A stretch of 64,000 nucleotides of DNA from an uncultured bacterium (GTDB taxonomy: Bacteria; Myxococcota_A; Bradymonadia; UBA7976; VGTA01), in the NCBI GenBank assembly GCA_943788935.1, contig CALSSE010000007.1, positions 124,001 to 188,000 of the forward strand. The letters run 5' to 3'. A model generated the notes under the pieces. The model ran no database searches and had not been told where the DNA came from. It saw nothing but the letters and a program-made list of their open reading frames with translations. Both the position numbers and the translations under genes were made by a program. Positions 17,482 to 26,441 of the stretch are shown here, in pieces (position 1 is the first letter of the stretch; every line of letters starts with the position of its first letter).

Positions 17482-19074
17482 TCACCAGCTCAGGAGAGCT
17501 CGATGAGATCTGGGCGCTGATGAACTCTTATTGATCGGCCTGCTATTAGGAATTACGGACTCTAAGTAGTGAGTATGCACAATGTGTAACAATTCATAGT
17601 TCCCGCGCGCGAGATGAGTATGCTCTACCGTTTTGACGAGCGGAGTGCAGTGTCCGTTATCTTGATAGAGCCAGAGTTGTGCTTCGCTGAGGTCTCGTTT
17701 TTGAACCGGAAATAGGAGAGAGATGAGTGAGACTCTCTTGGCGGTGTTAAGTGTGAAAGCCTGCCGCTCAAATCTCCACTCACCATAGGTATACAGTGGG
17801 GGGCCTTCCTTTTGTTTACGATCTTTCTCTCTCCTCCGAGACTTGCGCCAACGAGACGCTCGACGAGCGCGTCGAAGGATGCGAGCTTGGCAGGGACTCT
17901 CGCTGGTTAAGAGTGGACTAAAAGAGTCTACGTGACTGAGCCTCACTTTAGATTCAGCGGGAGGCTGTTGAGATTGTAGTGCTCCATCTTCTCGTGCTTT
18001 GAGCTTCGTATAGCTCTCTAAAAATATATAATTCCTGAGGTTATGTCCAAAGCGGAGTCCACGTGAGGAGAAGCGACAGCCCCCGGCATAGGCGTTGAGG
18101 TGAATGCCATCCTTTCGTAAGCCTTTATGAGTGAGCTTGTGAAGAGCGGAGTGGAAGTCTACTAGTGCTACTTCCTCTATCGCAGCGACCGCTCGAATAA
18201 ATTGGTTGAACACTCTAACCTGTTCATTTCTCTGAGGGGGCTGATGCAAGAGGGGAGGGATCGTTTGTATGATGGGGAAGACTCCTGCTTCTAATAGAGT
18301 CTCCACGAGCTGAAGGTATCTCCAAGAGAAGCGCTCAAAGCCTTTATGATACCTTAAGTCGTTAGTCCCCAATAAGACTGCCGCATATCGGGAGTGATTA
18401 TGATATATCTCTTGCAAAAGAGGGGGTTGCTTTTCTGTTAAAGGGATCTCAACCTTTAGTCGATGAGCCCCATAAGCTCCTTTGGTTTTCAGCTCTCTCG
18501 GGGTCAATATCTCCCAGGTGGTGGCTCCATGTTGAGCTGAGAAGCTCTCTCGTTGAAAAACGCTAAGCGGTCCTCGACTAAACCACATCTGCAGGGTGGA
18601 GCGCCAAGACTTAGGCAGAGAGAGAGGATCTACTCCTTTGAGACAGGTAATGAAATGTGAGGTCGCTGAGAGTGAGTCCCCAATGATCATTAGATCTTGA
18701 ACTCGGTGGGGTGCCTTCGTGATCAAGCGAGAGAGGATGCGTTGATGCTCAAAATATCGTGGGAGAGTGAGATGATCGTTGACTTTTATTCTCAGCCTGC
18801 TCCCTGAGGGGAGGTATTGGAGTAAGTCTCTCTGAGGCTTGAGCTGAGGAACCGGAATCGTTGTCAACCAACTCGTATTGAGCTGTGAGTTCAACAGAGA
18901 GCATCCTCTCAGTTCATGAGGAGAGATAGAGTGATCTACTATACTCTTCTTACTGTTAACCTCTGCAAATAAGGAGTCGCGGCGTGGGCCGAGTAAAACA
19001 GAGAAACAAACTAAACAGAGGATAAGTCTCCGACTAGATCTGTGACAGGATAGATATATAATGTGGTTAAGCAT
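17482..19074 (-). CDS. SGNH/GDSL-family hydrolase, exported
   Basis: The protein has 530 residues. The N-terminus has a basic stretch then a hydrophobic segment (about 17-29), either a signal peptide or an anchor. SGNH blocks are IIGDSLSA (nucleophile Ser134), LLGTNDL (235-241, block III Asn) and DGIHLN (Asp322 and His325, catalytic acid and base). The family contains esterases and carbohydrate O-acetyl/acyl esterases, including enzymes modifying cell-surface polysaccharides; the substrate is not predictable. A very basic segment (near 395-425) and a region predicted to be beta-rich follow the catalytic domain. The gene diverges from the MopE-type lipoprotein gene across a 528-base gap with a tandem repeat. 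Confidence 0.83.
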   Translation of the reverse strand: MLNHIIYLSCHRSSRRLILCLVCFSVLLGPRRDSLFAEVNSKKSIVDHSISPHELRGCSLLNSQLNTSWLTTIPVPQLKPQRDLLQYLPSGSRLRIKVNDHLTLPRYFEHQRILSRLITKAPHRVQDLMIIGDSLSATSHFITCLKGVDPLSLPKSWRSTLQMWFSRGPLSVFQRESFSAQHGATTWEILTPRELKTKGAYGAHRLKVEIPLTEKQPPLLQEIYHNHSRYAAVLLGTNDLRYHKGFERFSWRYLQLVETLLEAGVFPIIQTIPPLLHQPPQRNEQVRVFNQFIRAVAAIEEVALVDFHSALHKLTHKGLRKDGIHLNAYAGGCRFSSRGLRFGHNLRNYIFLESYTKLKAREDGALQSQQPPAESKVRLSHVDSFSPLLTSESPCQARILRRARRASRWRKSRRREKDRKQKEGPPLYTYGEWRFERQAFTLNTAKRVSLISLLFPVQKRDLSEAQLWLYQDNGHCTPLVKTVEHTHLARGNYELLHIVHTHYLESVIPNSRPINKSSSAPRSHRALLSW

Positions 19075-19602
19075 AGTATCAGTCGATCACTCTGAACCTC
19101 AACACAACGCCACAATCTAACTCGGCTTTCCATGATGAGGTCTCTCACAGAAGGAGTCTCATCACAATATATCTAATCTGAGAGTATATTAAAGAGGTCA
19201 GTATAGATACTTGGTTATCAAAGTGGTTTAAATACCCAAGAATAAACAGCTATGATATTTCTGTGATACCTCTGTGATACCTCTGTGATACCTCTGTGAA
19301 TGCCTCTGTGAATGCCTCTGTGAATGCCTCTGTGAATGCCTCTGTGAATGCCTCTGTGAATGCCTCTGTGATCGATGGTTAGGAGTCTCGTTTCGGCGGT
19401 CACTTCTATCTCGTTAAATATTCATCCTCGCCTTGAATCGTCTTGAATCATTAATGGGGCTAGTCCAAAGTAAGCGAAATAAGAATAGATACAGGAGCAG
19501 TGTGATCGATTATGTTTATTGACTTAGCGATCTTACGAGTATTATGGGACTAGGTTAATCGCAAAAAACATTAAGCGCCTTATCGTCGAGAGGATATTGA
19601 CC
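19075..19602. other. Intergenic region with tandem repeat
   Basis: This gap separates the divergent SGNH hydrolase and MopE-type lipoprotein genes. It contains a block of 11- and 12-base tandem repeats (19260-19372). A short reading frame through the repeat (GIHRGIHRGIH on the minus strand) merely translates the repeat. GAGAGG at 19588-19593 is the likely ribosome site for the ATG at 19603. No other structure stands out. Confidence 0.7.
19260..19372. repeat. Intergenic tandem repeat, 11-base then 12-base units
   Basis: Three copies of TCTGTGATACC (from 19260, 19271 and 19282) are followed by six identical copies of TCTGTGAATGCC (19293-19364) and a partial copy. Identical units suggest recent expansion by slippage. 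The block lies about 230 bases upstream of the lipoprotein ATG at 19603 and about 190 bases upstream of the SGNH hydrolase start. There are no spacers, so it is not a CRISPR array. Confidence 0.95.
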
Positions 19603-21159
19603 ATGCTAGCATTCATTAAACAGTTACCTCCCCATAGACCTAAACGTCTTTTACAGATCTTGAATAGAGTGGAGCTTAATACCTCTTATCTATCAGCCTC
19701 TATAATCGTTATCCTGTCGCTATGGGGGTGCACCTCTGACCCCGATACGAATACTTGTCCCACCGGTTATACTTTTTGTAATGGGTTTTGCTTTGATCTC
19801 AATGCTGATCAAAATAACTGTGGTCAATGCGGGTCAACATGTAGTGTGGGAAGCTCTTGCAGTAGTGGACTTTGTGTTGAGGATGGCCCTACCTGTTCGA
19901 TGGGCCAGGTCGATTGTGGTGGGACCTGTATAGACCCTTTAAACGATGAGCTTAATTGTGGTCTTTGTGGAGTGAGTTGCCCAGCTGACCAGCTCTGCTT
20001 GGCAGGAAGCTGTGCGGTCGCGATAGAGGGTTGTAATGGGGAAGATGATGATCAAGATGGTCGGATTGATGAGGGAGAAGGAGGCGGGGTGCTTAGGCGT
20101 TCATGTAGTAATCTTTGTGGTGAAGGCGAAGAAGTATGTAGCGCGGGTTCTTTCGTTAACTGCTCTGCACCCGAGGCTGAGATGGAGAGCTGTGACACTC
20201 TCGATAATGACTGTGATGGGTTGATCGATGAAGGGGTAGGAATGACCTTCTTTAGAGACGCAGATGGCGATGGTTACGGTTCCCCTGAACTCTCTTTAGC
20301 GATAGAGGCCTGCTCGAAGCCAGAAGGCTATAGCCGACGTGCAGAAGATTGTAATGATCAAAGCAGAGACATAAGCCCGGCGGGTTTAGAGATCTGTGAC
20401 TCTATTGATAACAACTGCGATCAAACCGTCGATGAGGGATGTCAGTGCGCTGATGGAGAGATCGTGAGCTGTGGTCTGGATATGGGGATCTGCCAAGTAG
20501 GAACGCAGGTATGTCAGCTTGGTCAACTAGGTCCTTGTGGAGGTTCGGGTTACGTCGCTCCCGAGATGGAGGTCTGTGATGACCTTGATAATGATTGTGA
20601 TGGGATCGCTGATGAGGAGCTGAATGCCGATCCTCGCGAGGGGAGTGGAAATAGCTCATGCAACAGCGCTCATGCCTTACCTGTGATCAATGACGGTGAC
20701 TCTCTGCGAGTCAATAATGCTAACCTATACTCTCTGCCTAACGCTGGTCCTGATATTGATTGGTATAGAGTGACCGCTAATGAGGCTAATGACGATGTAG
20801 GACTTGGGAACTTGGAATGTTTAAATGATCAGAATCAGTGCTATGTCTTCTTCTTAGATCTCACCCCTCCCGAAGGTCTGCCCGCCGAAGATATCATTGC
20901 TTGTCTGTCTCTGGGTGATGTTGGAGGGGCATGTAATAGTAATAACTTCAGAGTGTGTACGAACGAGCTTGATGGCGCTTATATCGCTGAAACGAACACC
21001 TATACGATCGGTATTAAGTGGCCAGGCTTTTGTGTCATTTCCAATGACTCAAGGGAAGTCGCTATCGAGATCAGAGGTCGCAATGGTAACATTAACACCT
21101 GCCAGTCTTATGGTATGAATATGAGATTTGAGAGGGTTGATCCTAGTCTGTGTCAATGA
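19603..21159 (+). CDS. Lipoprotein with Cys-rich modules and four MopE-like repeats
   Basis: The protein has 518 residues. A long basic N-terminus leads into a hydrophobic segment and lipobox LSLWGC (Cys43). Two cysteine-rich modules of the form NCGxCGxxC follow, then four acidic modules: CNGEDDDQDGRIDEG, CDTLDNDCDGLIDEG, CDSIDNNCDQTVDEG and CDDLDNDCDGIADEE. Between the second and third is DADGDGYGSPE then EDCND, the companion motif of MopE-type repeats. MopE of methanotrophs binds copper through such sequence; here metal binding is only inferred. The C-terminal 180 residues (DWYRVTA, GIKWPGFCV) look like a beta-sandwich. The ATG at 19603 has GAGAGG nine bases upstream. The Ser/Thr kinase gene follows on the same strand 76 bases downstream and could be cotranscribed. 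Confidence 0.85.
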   Translation: MLAFIKQLPPHRPKRLLQILNRVELNTSYLSASIIVILSLWGCTSDPDTNTCPTGYTFCNGFCFDLNADQNNCGQCGSTCSVGSSCSSGLCVEDGPTCSMGQVDCGGTCIDPLNDELNCGLCGVSCPADQLCLAGSCAVAIEGCNGEDDDQDGRIDEGEGGGVLRRSCSNLCGEGEEVCSAGSFVNCSAPEAEMESCDTLDNDCDGLIDEGVGMTFFRDADGDGYGSPELSLAIEACSKPEGYSRRAEDCNDQSRDISPAGLEICDSIDNNCDQTVDEGCQCADGEIVSCGLDMGICQVGTQVCQLGQLGPCGGSGYVAPEMEVCDDLDNDCDGIADEELNADPREGSGNSSCNSAHALPVINDGDSLRVNNANLYSLPNAGPDIDWYRVTANEANDDVGLGNLECLNDQNQCYVFFLDLTPPEGLPAEDIIACLSLGDVGGACNSNNFRVCTNELDGAYIAETNTYTIGIKWPGFCVISNDSREVAIEIRGRNGNINTCQSYGMNMRFERVDPSLCQ

Positions 21160-21235
21160 GCGACACGATCCCTTATCCCTATTCTATATCCACTTATTTG
21201 AGATATGATGGATCGTTTAGAGGACAAAGGAGTGT

Positions 21236-23152
21236 ATGAGTAATCTAAAGGTCGGGGAGGTGTTTGAGTCTAGATATTTGGTGAAATTACTCCTCGGTAG
21301 TGGAGGGATGGGCGCTGTATATGCTGTAGAAGACCTCCGAGATAATCATCGTCCTTTAGCGATCAAAACGCTCTTACCCCACAGGGTTAACAGAGAGATA
21401 TATCGGAGCAGGATTAACGCTGAGATCTCTATCATGCAGCGTCTTGATCATAAAAACATTGTGAAAATCCATGACTTTCAGCTGGGGAGTATCGAGGAAG
21501 AAGAGCAGCGAAGAGACCCATATATTGTCATGGAACTGCTGAAAGGTCAGAGCCTTGGTGAACTCGCAAAACTAGGTAATTATCTCACCTTAGGAGGGTT
21601 ATTAGATCTGATCCTTGAGGTTTTATCAGCTCTTGAGGTGACTCACCAAAATGGGATCATTCATCGTGATTTGAAGCCTGATAATCTATTTATCTGTTCT
21701 GATTCGCAAAGCGATAAGCGCCATCTGAAGATCCTCGACTTTGGTGTATCTAAGGACTTAGAGAGCGACGTATCACTTACCGCTTCACTTGGGTCCCCTC
21801 TCATTGGAACTCTTCATTATATGGCGCCAGAGCAGATACGTAATGAGAGGCTTACACCTCAAACGGACCTGTATGCTCTCGGTGTGATCATTTATGAGTC
21901 CATTATCGGACATCCACCGTTTGCTATCAGCCCCGTAGATCTCCCTACTGAACTGACCACTCTCCCCTCTGGTCTTAAGCTCACTTGGCTTCATCTTAAT
22001 TTTCCTCCACCGGTCTTGGAGTTTAATGAGTCACTGAATGAGCTCTTTCAGAGTCTCCTCGCTAAAGATCCCTCAGAGAGACCAAACTCTGCCTCAGAAC
22101 TGGCTCAAAGACTTAGAGAGTGGAGTGAATCTCACTCGGATACACTCTTTGAACAACTCCCTCTAAAGTCTTCGTTTGACCCTGATATACAACGGGAGAT
22201 ACATACCTCTTCCTTGCTTACACTTGAGAGCCTCAATAAGGGTCAGTCTGAGCGTCCCCAATCTATCGATCCCCACTTACTGAGACTTAACCCTACGATC
22301 TCATTAGAGACGAAGATTAAGTCAAAAGATAGTGAGTCAAATGATCAACGGGTCATCAGATCTGAGGAGATGACTCTTATCAATGGTGAGCGAGTAGAGC
22401 GAGATCAAGAAGTGGACATAGAGAAGTCCGAGGAGACTGCGGAATCTAGTCGACTCTCTAGCCGTGCTCAACTGCTTATATCAATGACTATCATTAGTTT
22501 TATGATCGGTTTGATCATTTTTAGTATGATAATGTCGTCCATTACACCGATAGACACTCTTGAGGTTGACCAGCATTTAGGGAATGTGAACATCAAAGTT
22601 AAGTCAACTGATCAGATCATGGCAAAGCTACTTAAAGTCCCCCTGCTGTTCGATGTTGATCAGGGCTATGACAGGGACTCATATCTTCGGGCACAGAGCG
22701 CTTTATCGGGAGTTAAAGGGCTCACCTCATTAAAAAGATCTCTCTATATGGCTTATCTTAGAAGTGGACTAACAGACAAGTTCGAGGCGAAGCGAGCGCT
22801 CCTTTACCTATCGAAGGTGAGGCAGTCTCAGTTAAGTTCATCGCTTGAATGGCATCTCTATGGAGAGTCGATGCGTCGATTAAATCTAGAGGCTTCATCA
22901 CAGTCGAGGCTGAAAGTAGCACTTAAAGTCTTTGGGTACGCTGATCAGGCGCTCTTGTCTTTAGGAGAACCACTCTCACTGATAGACTATATCGCTGTTG
23001 AGCATAGAGTTGAGATCTATTTAAGTCATAATAAAGAAGAGAGAGTTGTTAAGCTCCTTGATCATTTAGGAGCTAAACATCCCTTGAATAAGCGGCTCGC
23101 TGATGCCCTACAGCTCGCGATGCGTAGACTGTTAGAGCGCTCTAGCGACTAG
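21236..23152 (+). CDS. Transmembrane Hanks-type serine/threonine protein kinase
   Basis: The protein has 638 residues. The kinase domain (about 14-300) has a glycine loop GSGGMGAVY (21-29), ATP-binding Lys44, catalytic HRDLKPDN (143-150, Asp145), DFG (168-170) and APE (197-199), so it should be active. A variable linker (about 300-410) precedes one membrane helix (about 412-434). The C-terminal 200 residues should be periplasmic; they are helical and TPR-like (YLRSGL, ALLYLSKVRQ, RRLNLEASSQ) without a named sensor domain. This layout is common for myxobacterial receptor kinases. No cognate phosphatase is nearby. The stop is six bases from the stop of the convergent hydrolase gene. The substrate and signal are unknown. 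Confidence 0.95.
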   Translation: MSNLKVGEVFESRYLVKLLLGSGGMGAVYAVEDLRDNHRPLAIKTLLPHRVNREIYRSRINAEISIMQRLDHKNIVKIHDFQLGSIEEEEQRRDPYIVMELLKGQSLGELAKLGNYLTLGGLLDLILEVLSALEVTHQNGIIHRDLKPDNLFICSDSQSDKRHLKILDFGVSKDLESDVSLTASLGSPLIGTLHYMAPEQIRNERLTPQTDLYALGVIIYESIIGHPPFAISPVDLPTELTTLPSGLKLTWLHLNFPPPVLEFNESLNELFQSLLAKDPSERPNSASELAQRLREWSESHSDTLFEQLPLKSSFDPDIQREIHTSSLLTLESLNKGQSERPQSIDPHLLRLNPTISLETKIKSKDSESNDQRVIRSEEMTLINGERVERDQEVDIEKSEETAESSRLSSRAQLLISMTIISFMIGLIIFSMIMSSITPIDTLEVDQHLGNVNIKVKSTDQIMAKLLKVPLLFDVDQGYDRDSYLRAQSALSGVKGLTSLKRSLYMAYLRSGLTDKFEAKRALLYLSKVRQSQLSSSLEWHLYGESMRRLNLEASSQSRLKVALKVFGYADQALLSLGEPLSLIDYIAVEHRVEIYLSHNKEERVVKLLDHLGAKHPLNKRLADALQLAMRRLLERSSD

Positions 23153-23158
23153 AGGTAG

Positions 23159-25147
23159 TTAATAAATCGTCGGTGGAGGTCGTTGAGAGAGCTCTTTAAG
23201 AAACTTGGCATATCGCTCTTTAGCGCTGGGGAGGTCAAAGATGATGAAATGCCCCTCACGCTCATACTGTGTCAGCCCAGCGGTCACTACATTATCGCTG
23301 ACATTGGAAGAAATCGGAGGAATCCCAGCGCTCTCTATTCCTAAAAAGTCTAAGGCGGGGATCGGCTCAGCGATCGGTTCTACGAGTGGGACTCGCCCCG
23401 CTACGGCGAGCGCAAAGTTTGTCTCAGGAGGGGTATATTCATCTCTCATTCCAATGGTCATGAGGATGCTCTTTGGTGGATAGCCTTCCTTAGGTTCATG
23501 AAACCAAAATCTAGCGAAATTAGAGCTATCTCCTGGTTCGATAAAAGTCTGAAGAAGAGTCAAGGTAGGGTGCCAACGATCTAGAGCTTGATCTACCGAT
23601 ACGTTGAGCGCCAAGGTTAATAAACGGTTCACATCAAAAGGCTTGGTTTTCTGCTCCAAGCTGATCGCTATGTTTGAGCCTGCGCCACTAAGGACCCCAC
23701 CGAGTACTTGAGGCTCGATCGCTAAAAAGAGAGCGCCGTTGAGGCCTCCCTGACTATGTCCCATAAACATGATTTTATTTGGATTGAAACGGGCAATTTG
23801 CTCAAAAGCAGATCGATCAGCAGGGATCTCTAAACCCTGTACCATCCGCAATAGAGAGACGTAATCGATCGCGCTCTGTCGTACATTATCTCGACCCGCT
23901 TTAGGGACTAGAAAATTGAAGAACAACAGAGAGACACATTGGCTGTAATCGACTCCAGTATCGCAGAGACCCCCATCACGCTCCCCGTGGTGTATTTGGT
24001 CAATAGAGATGGTAGCGAGTCCCTTCTTAGCGAGACTCAGAGAGATATCACCTCTAAAGAAACTTTGGTAGTTTCCACCGGTTCCATGTGCATAAAGTAC
24101 TATGGGCCATCCTCCTTCAGGCATATCTCCCTCAGGGATTGAGATAGAGAACCGAAGATCTTCTTCCCCTTGAATAATGGGGCTTTGATCTGCCTCAAAG
24201 ACGATCCCACCGCCCTCGGTTTTATAGGGGATCTCTCCCGCTTGAAATCGTGGAGCGGTATAGCGGCCCACTAAGATCTCGTAGTTAACGATCCCTCTCT
24301 GAACGCCTAGACTCTCAATCTCTCTAGCGTTAGGCGCCGGGAGACTATGAACAAAGTCTCGCAGCGAGAAGAGCTCAGAGATTGGATCTTGAGTGGTGAA
24401 GATTGACGCCCCGGCCAGTGAGGGGGCCCCTTCTTCGAGTGAACTCAACCAAGTACGAAGAGGCTCATAAGTAGACCATAGCTGACTCAAACTCTCCTCC
24501 GCTGGTGGAGCATCGGCGAACATCATTTGGCTCGTCTCACTCGCGGAAGCGATCTCATCAGTGACGATGAGCGCATACGTTGTATCTGCTCTTAACGCGA
24601 TCCCCTCAAGGAGCCGAACGCTTAAGGTGTGAGGGGGTAGATAGGCAGTCTCTGTCTCGTTATATCGCCAATATATAGGCCATCGACGTCCCCTCTCATT
24701 AGAGTCAGGATCTATGTCGACTAGGCTTAGAGTTGAGTTATCCCTGAGGCTCTCTCCACCATCAACGGGGAGCAGACTTTCGTCGATTTGATCGGCAAAA
24801 GAGACGAAAAATCCAGACGTCGTCCCGAATCCTCGTGTGCTTGATTCGAGCTCCTGAACTAAATCAGCGAGAACCCCGCTTTGGTTTGGAAATCCGGTGA
24901 GTTTGAGTTGGCCTTGTTCATCTCGATAGAGATCATGAGGAAAGGGAACAAGTCCAAGCGGTGTTTCACTAGGGGTTGCGCTCGGAGTAAATAAGGCTTG
25001 AGGTAAGCTAGAGGGAGGCTCTACTTCTCCCCCTGTAACGTCTTGATCTAGGTTCTCTGTGGCCATGATCTCTGAAGACTGACTCTCACAGGCTAAGGAC
25101 AAGGCTATCGTCATTAAGATCGTCACTAAACGCTTAAAGAATATCAT
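23159..25147 (-). CDS. Alpha/beta-hydrolase-fold lipoprotein
   Basis: The protein has 662 residues. A signal peptide ends in lipobox LSLAC (Cys20). The N-terminal half is beta-rich and includes LGLVPFPHDLYRDEQG. The C-terminal half is an alpha/beta hydrolase with an oxyanion segment YAHGTGGNYQ, nucleophile elbow GHSQGG (Ser465), a likely acid Asp in IGMRDEYTPP and a catalytic His in EGHFIIF. These features suggest an esterase or lipase-like enzyme on the cell envelope. It is clearly paralogous to the 876-residue protein at 26442-29072, sharing PFPxDL, GEIPYKTEGGGI, HGTGGN and GHSQGG. GAGG lies about ten bases before the ATG. It ends the minus-strand run that begins near 33.8 kb. Confidence 0.85.
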   Translation of the reverse strand: MIFFKRLVTILMTIALSLACESQSSEIMATENLDQDVTGGEVEPPSSLPQALFTPSATPSETPLGLVPFPHDLYRDEQGQLKLTGFPNQSGVLADLVQELESSTRGFGTTSGFFVSFADQIDESLLPVDGGESLRDNSTLSLVDIDPDSNERGRRWPIYWRYNETETAYLPPHTLSVRLLEGIALRADTTYALIVTDEIASASETSQMMFADAPPAEESLSQLWSTYEPLRTWLSSLEEGAPSLAGASIFTTQDPISELFSLRDFVHSLPAPNAREIESLGVQRGIVNYEILVGRYTAPRFQAGEIPYKTEGGGIVFEADQSPIIQGEEDLRFSISIPEGDMPEGGWPIVLYAHGTGGNYQSFFRGDISLSLAKKGLATISIDQIHHGERDGGLCDTGVDYSQCVSLLFFNFLVPKAGRDNVRQSAIDYVSLLRMVQGLEIPADRSAFEQIARFNPNKIMFMGHSQGGLNGALFLAIEPQVLGGVLSGAGSNIAISLEQKTKPFDVNRLLTLALNVSVDQALDRWHPTLTLLQTFIEPGDSSNFARFWFHEPKEGYPPKSILMTIGMRDEYTPPETNFALAVAGRVPLVEPIAEPIPALDFLGIESAGIPPISSNVSDNVVTAGLTQYEREGHFIIFDLPSAKERYAKFLKELSQRPPPTIY

Positions 25148-25285
25148 CTAGTCACCTCACTTTATATGTTGAGATGGGGCCTTTGAAAATGACCCTTTTG
25201 AATGAGGGGGGCGAGCTATGAGACCGCTATTTTTAATCGATAGGAGAGCTAATGATGAGAGTAGCCATGAGAGCTTGAGCGATCT

Positions 25286-26401
25286 CTAAAAAGTGAGACG
25301 CCACCCTAAGAGGCCTCCATGATAAACTCTGCGCGACGATTGAGGAGAGTGAGATAGTAAGCGGATCATTGGCGTACCATTGAGTATAGCGGCTCTACTC
25401 TCTCTTTGGGGATGCTCAATTGTCATCGCCGACTGTCGAAGACCTTGATCGAGAGTACAGTGTGTACAAGCGCTTGATACCATAACACGAGTCGAGTTCA
25501 TATAGGAGTTCACAGTGAGCGCTAGGCTGGCCATACTCAGTACTAGTAGACCATCCCCCATCCATGAGTAGAGGAGTGCTTTTCTCCGAGCGCTCTCAGC
25601 ATTCTGTCCCCCTCCACTTGGTCTATTTGCCCAGGAGGAGTCTCCATAGAGATGCAAGCCGACACTACCGCCCAAAAGGGCCGCTGTCAGCGAGGCCCAG
25701 ATAATTGTTTTACTATAATTTCTCTGAGTACGCTTAGCACTTGAGGAGGGAGCGACAGGTGTTAGAGAGCTCTCTACCTTTTTTGTAGCTACTGGAGGTT
25801 GATCATAAGGGTAAGGTGGGGGAAGTGTAGTCTCAGTATTGGGGAGTGATGGAGTACTCGTGAACTCGCTTTGATCTTTGGAACGCTCCCCATCTTTAGG
25901 TCTCAAGAGGACTTGTTGTAAGAGTCTGAGAATCTCTTTTTTACGCTTCTCAACCTTAGCACGCATCTTCATTGAAGGTGAGCCCTTCTCAAGATATTCA
26001 TTGGCATGAAAGAGCGCTTCTTTGTAATGACCTAGCTTATGATGACAAACAGAGAGGTTCCAGTGGATATTAGGGTTAGAGCGCACCATAAGCGCACCTT
26101 CAAAATGTTGAATCGCAGCTTGGTACTCACCTCTCTTATAAGCAGAGGTTCCTTGTTCTATCACTTCCCGAAAGAGTTGAGCCTCACTGAGCATCTTTTC
26201 TGCGTACGAAGAAGGGATAATCTGCTTAATCAGAGATGAGAAGTGAGGTGATATCGAGAAGAACTCTCTAGGAGAGGAAATACTCAATACGCCTACTATG
26301 TTCATCATTAAGAAGATGATCAATGAGGATACTGTCGTTGAAGAAGCTCTCTTCATTATCAAGTTTTTTAACATGCGATACATGGAGATATGTGCTTTCA
26401 T
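25286..26401 (-). CDS. TPR-repeat protein with membrane segments
   Basis: The protein has 371 residues. A hydrophobic segment near 22-43 is a signal or anchor. Residues about 76-150 form two or three tetratricopeptide-like helices (GTSAYKRGEYQAAIQHFEGA, NIHWNLSVCHHKLGHYKEAL), a protein-interaction scaffold. A Pro/Ser-rich linker (170-225) is followed by two hydrophobic segments (about 231-250 and 275-297). The same architecture, TPR then linker then paired helices, is frequent in myxobacterial envelope proteins of unknown role. AAAGG lies seven bases before the ATG at 26401. It sits between two paralogous hydrolase-lipoprotein genes, 40 bases after the upstream one, so it probably belongs to their operon. 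Confidence 0.78.
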   Translation of the reverse strand: MKAHISMYRMLKNLIMKRASSTTVSSLIIFLMMNIVGVLSISSPREFFSISPHFSSLIKQIIPSSYAEKMLSEAQLFREVIEQGTSAYKRGEYQAAIQHFEGALMVRSNPNIHWNLSVCHHKLGHYKEALFHANEYLEKGSPSMKMRAKVEKRKKEILRLLQQVLLRPKDGERSKDQSEFTSTPSLPNTETTLPPPYPYDQPPVATKKVESSLTPVAPSSSAKRTQRNYSKTIIWASLTAALLGGSVGLHLYGDSSWANRPSGGGQNAESARRKALLYSWMGDGLLVLSMASLALTVNSYMNSTRVMVSSACTHCTLDQGLRQSAMTIEHPQRESRAAILNGTPMIRLLSHSPQSSRRVYHGGLLGWRLTF

Positions 26402-26441
26402 GTTAGACCTTTAGTCGGAACACATGAGCCTTTTGTTAACG

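Noticed and set aside
19260..19372. CRISPR array
   Set aside because: Units are directly adjacent with no spacers.
19218..19403. Minus-strand frame GIHRGIHRGIH through the intergenic repeat
   Set aside because: It only translates the 12-base tandem repeat.
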